A stretch of 18,632 bases of DNA from Roseiarcus sp043739325 (lineage in GTDB: Bacteria > Pseudomonadota > Alphaproteobacteria > Rhizobiales > Beijerinckiaceae): positions 1 to 18,632 of the forward strand of contig JAYUFK010000052.1 in the NCBI GenBank assembly GCA_043739325.1, read 5' to 3'. The notes under the pieces were generated by a model. It did no database searches. It was not told the origin of the DNA and saw only the letters and a list, made by a program, of their open reading frames with translations. Below are positions 15,943 to 18,632 of this stretch, piece after piece. The position numbers and the translations under genes are program-made. Position 1 is the stretch's first letter; each line of letters starts with the position of its first letter.

Positions 15943-16049
15943 AAATCGGCGCGAATGGGACCCCTGTTCACTTGCGGGGGAAGTGGTTTTCTTTGCGTCG
16001 GCATTAGGCTTGCTATCTTACCGAGCGGCGCACGACGCGGCGAGCGAAC
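15943..16049. other. Junction sequence after the btpA-like stump, possible insertion-element debris
   Basis: No gene is supported here. The sequence switches from btpA-like coding to a stretch containing GGGACCCC (15958-15965) and a G-rich run (15975-15980). GGGACCCC-type repeats occur at the ends of some IS21-like elements, so this may be a remnant, but the resemblance is weak. The end of the sensor-kinase gene follows at 16050 on the other strand. Confidence 0.25.
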
Positions 16050-17474
16050 TCACGACAGGCGTTGGGGCGGCAGGATGATCTCCGCGCGCAGACTGCCCTC
16101 TCGCCGATTGGCGAGAGTTAGCCGCCCTGCATGCGCCTGCACGATAGTACGCGCAATTGCGAGCCCAAGCCCGAGTCCGCCGGTCTCAAGGTTGCGAGAG
16201 GGTTCGAGCCGTACGAAGGGCTGAAACGCAATCTCGACCTGGTCGGCGGGCACGCCGGGACCGTCGTCCTCGACCACGATGGCGATGCCGTCGCCGCGCT
16301 CCTCCACGCTCATCCGCGCGCCGCCGCCGTAGCGCACGGCGTTCTCGACGAGGTTGCGCAGCGCGCGCTTCAATGCGACGGGCCGGCAAGCGTAAGGATG
16401 CGGTCGCGTAGGCGCAATCTCCACTTCGTGCTCCGCGATGCGGAACTCCTCGCCAACGTCATTCGCCAGTGCGCCGAGATCGACGGTGCGCGCGTCCTCC
16501 GCGGTCGCCTCGGCGCGCGAGAACGCCAGCGTTGCTTCCCAGATCGTCGTCAGCTCGTCGATCGTCGCGACGATGCTATCCCGCGCGCTCACGTCGTCCA
16601 ACAATTCAGCCTTCAGCCGCAGGGTAGTGAGCGGCGTGCGCAGATCGTGGCTGATGCTCGCCAGCAGACGCAACCGATCCTTCAGATAGCCGCTGAGCCG
16701 CTCCTGCATTGTGTTGAAGGCGCGCGAGGCGGCCGCGACTTCAGCGGGTCCCGAGGTTTTTAGCGGCGGCACTGCTTCGCCGCGACCGAACCGTTCGGAC
16801 GCATCGGCCAAAGCGCGCAGCGAGCGTGTCTACGTACGCACCGATAGGACCGCGACGCTCGTCACCGTCAGCGATGAGAGCAGGAACGAAAGCAGGGTCG
16901 CACGGTTCCAGCCGTCCGGTGTTTCAATCGCATTGCGCGTCGTCACGATGCGCCCGTCGGCCAGCGGCACTGTCATCGACACCGCGAGACGATGCGAAAA
17001 CAGGTCGCTGCGTGCACGGTCGATGGAGCCGGCGTCGGGCGTCTCCAGCGCATCGCCGAAGGGCTTCTGATTAGGGCAGAGCGGGCTTTGCGCGGGAGAT
17101 TCGATGGAGGCTAGTGGCGCGCCGACCTGCACCCCGTGCAGCATCGGCGCCAGCAGCCGCGCGAGGTGACTTTCGGCCTCGGACATTGGGATTTCTGGGG
17201 CGCGAACACGCGAGACGATCGCGCACGACGTGCGCGAGCCGAACCCCAATGCCAGCGTGTCGCCCTGGTCGGGCGGATAGAGGCTCGGGAGCCGCACAAG
17301 CGACACCGTCTGCGTCATCGCCTGGCCGTGTCCCATCTCCTACACCACCGCGTCCTCGCTCAGCCGCAGCACGACGATAAGCGCAACCTGCGATGCGGCG
17401 AGCGCGAGCAGCAGCAACAGAGCCAGGCGCGCCGCGAGGGTGGCTGGCCACAGCCGAAGCGCGGTGCGCATCAT
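16050..17474 (-). pseudogene. Sensor histidine kinase (EnvZ/OmpR-type partner) with two in-frame TAG codons
   Basis: Read through, this is a 474-residue inner-membrane kinase. It has a first membrane segment at about 12-40, a periplasmic sensor domain, a second segment at about 190-213, HAMP at about 214-270, the H-box SISHDLRTPLT with H276 as phosphoacceptor, the N-box NLVENAVRYGG, G1 EDDGPGVP and G2 GGLGLGLAIA. TAG at 17342-17340 (codon 45) cuts it just after the first membrane segment, and TAG at 16832-16830 (codon 215) cuts it again at the HAMP entry. The frame is otherwise unbroken. The ATG at 17474 overlaps the response-regulator stop as ATGA. A short soluble kinase core could start at ATG 16811, but no clear ribosome binding site supports it. 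Its partner regulator is also broken. Confidence 0.85.
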
Positions 17475-18193
17475 GGCGTCGCCTCGACTTCGACCGCGAA
17501 CATGTAGCCGTCGCACCACACGGTCTTGATCAGCGTCGGCTGAGCCAGGTCGGGCTCAATGCGCCGACGCAGGCGGCTGACGAGATTGTCGATGTTGCGG
17601 TCAAACAATTGTGCGTTACGCCCGGCCGTGATGTCGAGCAATTGATTGCGCGTCAGCACCATGCCGGGGCGCGTGACAAAGGCGTACAACAGACGGAACT
17701 CCGCCGCTCCGAGCGCGACTTCGGCGGCCGTTTAATCGAACAGCGCGTGGCGAGCGACGTCCAGCGTCCATTTGTCGAAGCGGATGCGATTGCTATTCGC
17801 ATTGTCGGGTGCCTTCGGCGTTGCCGTGACCCGGCGCAGAATGGCGCGCACGCGCGCCAGCGGTTCGCGCGGGTTGAAGGGCTTGGTCACGTAGTCGTCG
17901 GCGCCGAGTTCGAGCCCCACGATGCGGTCGGTCTCCTCCGACTCAGCGGTCAGCAGTACGATCGGCATGTCGTTGGATTGGCGAAGCGCGCGACAAAGGG
18001 TGAGCCCGTCCTCGCCCGGCATCATAATGTCGAGGATGACGAGGTCGACCGCGCTGGCGCGCAGAACTTGCCGCATTTCGGCGCCGCCGTTAGCGACGCT
18101 GACGCGCAGGCCGTTCTTGACGAAATATTTCGCCAGCAATTCGCAAATTTCGCGATGGTCGTCGACGACGAGGATATGAGACGTTCGTTCCAT
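17471..18193 (-). pseudogene. OmpR-family response regulator with an in-frame TAA at codon 154
   Basis: 240 residues if read through. The receiver domain (about 6-120) is complete: acidic pocket D11/D12, phosphoacceptor D55 in LVILDIMMPGEDG, T82, and K104 in YVTKPFNPRE. The winged-helix domain starts near 136. TAA at 17734-17732 stops it after RHALFD, and the same frame goes on with AAEVALGAAEFRLLYAFV, the recognition-helix region FDRNIDNLVSRLRRRIE and a C-terminal TLIKTVWCDGYMFA hairpin. The product would have a receiver but no DNA-binding domain. A proline follows the KPFNPRE motif where relatives usually have Leu, perhaps another sign of relaxed constraint. It would have been transcribed ahead of the sensor kinase from the region 18194-18479. 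Confidence 0.87.
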
Positions 18194-18479
18194 GCTCAGT
18201 TTACCGATATGCGCGGTGCGCGCGCCGAGGCGGCGCTACGCGGGCCCTTGCGCATTGTCCCATGAAGCTATCTCCCAAGGCCGAAAGGCGCGCCAGAGGC
18301 AAATTGTAACAAAATATCGCGACGCCCCGCCGCCGACACGCATGCCTACGAATTCGCCACTTGCCGACCAACTCTAAAGACATTCTCCTGTCATCTTCTC
18401 CCCATCGGACCGCCGCGGCGGCCGATGCAACTCACAGCAACGCCCTTTGAAAGCGCTGCTAGAACTCTGGAGATACAAA
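18194..18479. other. Intergenic region between the regulator gene and the right-end ORF
   Basis: 286 bases with no supported gene. It must contain the leader of the minus-strand regulator gene and of the plus-strand ORF at 18480. An AT-rich patch at 18300-18318 (TTGTAAC, then AAAATATCGCGA) is a plausible promoter area. No repeat or tRNA is seen. Confidence 0.4.
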
Positions 18480-18632
18480 ATGCGCAATTCAATAAACAAG
18501 ACGGTGATCGCTTCGCTCGTCGCTTTGACCCTTGGCTTAGTGCCTGACTCGAAATTCAATCATGTTTGGCATTTCCTGGCGAGTCTTCGCATAATGAGGA
18601 ATGCGAGAGCGGTTAGCAGCCAGGCGAGCGAA
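18480..18632 (+). CDS. Small putative secreted protein, partial (runs off the window)
   Basis: ATG at 18480 with GGAG at 18469-18472 opens a frame starting MRNSINKTVIASLVALTLGL, which looks like a signal peptide: basic n-region and then a hydrophobic core. After residue 20 the expected small-residue cleavage site is missing. The sequence turns into VPDSKFNHVWHFLASLRIM, which is not signal-like and lies in DNA of lower GC content than the start. That suggests an insertion or rearrangement just after the signal sequence. No family is recognised. The frame is still open at the window edge, so length and integrity are unknown. Confidence 0.4.
   Translation, partial: MRNSINKTVIASLVALTLGLVPDSKFNHVWHFLASLRIMRNARAVSSQASE

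Noticed and set aside
355..17734. Stop-codon recoding, because TGA, TAG and TAA all occur inside otherwise conserved frames.
   Set aside because: All three stop types are affected, and both TAG and TGA clearly end intact genes in the window (TAG at 2841, 7191, 10886 and 15672; TGA at 1722, 6284, 11694 and 13526). No single recoding rule fits. Nonsense mutations or sequence errors are simpler.
18300..18318. Partial resemblance of ACAAAATATCGCGA to the operator at 670-697.
   Set aside because: It has no dyad and a changed right half-site, and it lies upstream of an unrelated two-component pair. It is probably just AT-rich promoter sequence.
1..18632. CRISPR arrays, tRNA or rRNA genes, toxin-antitoxin pairs and phage defence genes.
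   Set aside because: Read through for repeats and typical motifs; none found. All substantial frames are explained by the sugar cluster, the IS remnants and the two-component genes.

Overview
The window is GC-rich DNA from what is most likely an alphaproteobacterium of the Rhizobiales/Hyphomicrobiales type. That assignment is an inference from base composition, the style of the sugar-cluster proteins and the insertion-sequence families; nothing here fixes a genus. It is an accessory carbohydrate-uptake and catabolism locus, bounded on the left by insertion-sequence debris and on the right by a decayed two-component system.

Layout. (1) 1-629, minus: the start of an ISAs1-family transposase, broken by one in-frame TGA and fused in frame to a piece of what looks like an IS256-family transposase. 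(2) 721-7191, plus: sugar isomerase/epimerase-like TIM barrel, periplasmic sugar-binding protein, RbsA-like ATPase (broken by a 2-nt frameshift), RbsC-like permease (broken by an in-frame TAG), RpiR/SIS regulator and PfkB sugar kinase. (3) 9689-7188, minus: DUF4432 aldose-epimerase-like protein, ribokinase and FucU-type mutarotase. (4) 9822-15672, plus: a second, intact importer (MalK/UgpC-like ATPase, a creatininase-family enzyme, a Tat-exported binding protein and two MalF/MalG-type permeases), followed by the stump of a BtpA/SgcQ-family gene. (5) 18193-16050, minus: OmpR-type response regulator and sensor kinase carrying three in-frame stops between them. (6) From 18480, plus: the start of a small secreted-protein ORF that runs off the window.

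How it may work together. Importer 1 (ribose type) and importer 2 (CUT1 type) would bring in sugars or sugar derivatives. The FucU-like and DUF4432 proteins would interconvert anomers, the TIM-barrel protein would isomerise or epimerise, and the two PfkB kinases would phosphorylate. RpiR is the obvious local regulator. A dyad with TTCAC/GTGAA half-sites lies just upstream of the first operon, and a related sequence lies upstream of the importer-2 binding-protein gene, which suggests common control of both importers. The substrate cannot be named from sequence.

The most striking property is decay by single events in otherwise well-preserved genes: importer 1 (two hits), the two-component pair (three stops), the transposase (one stop) and a truncated btpA-like gene, while importer 2 and the kinases look intact. 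I found no good case for a new defence or mobile system. The candidate novelty is the metabolic pathway and its shared operator.
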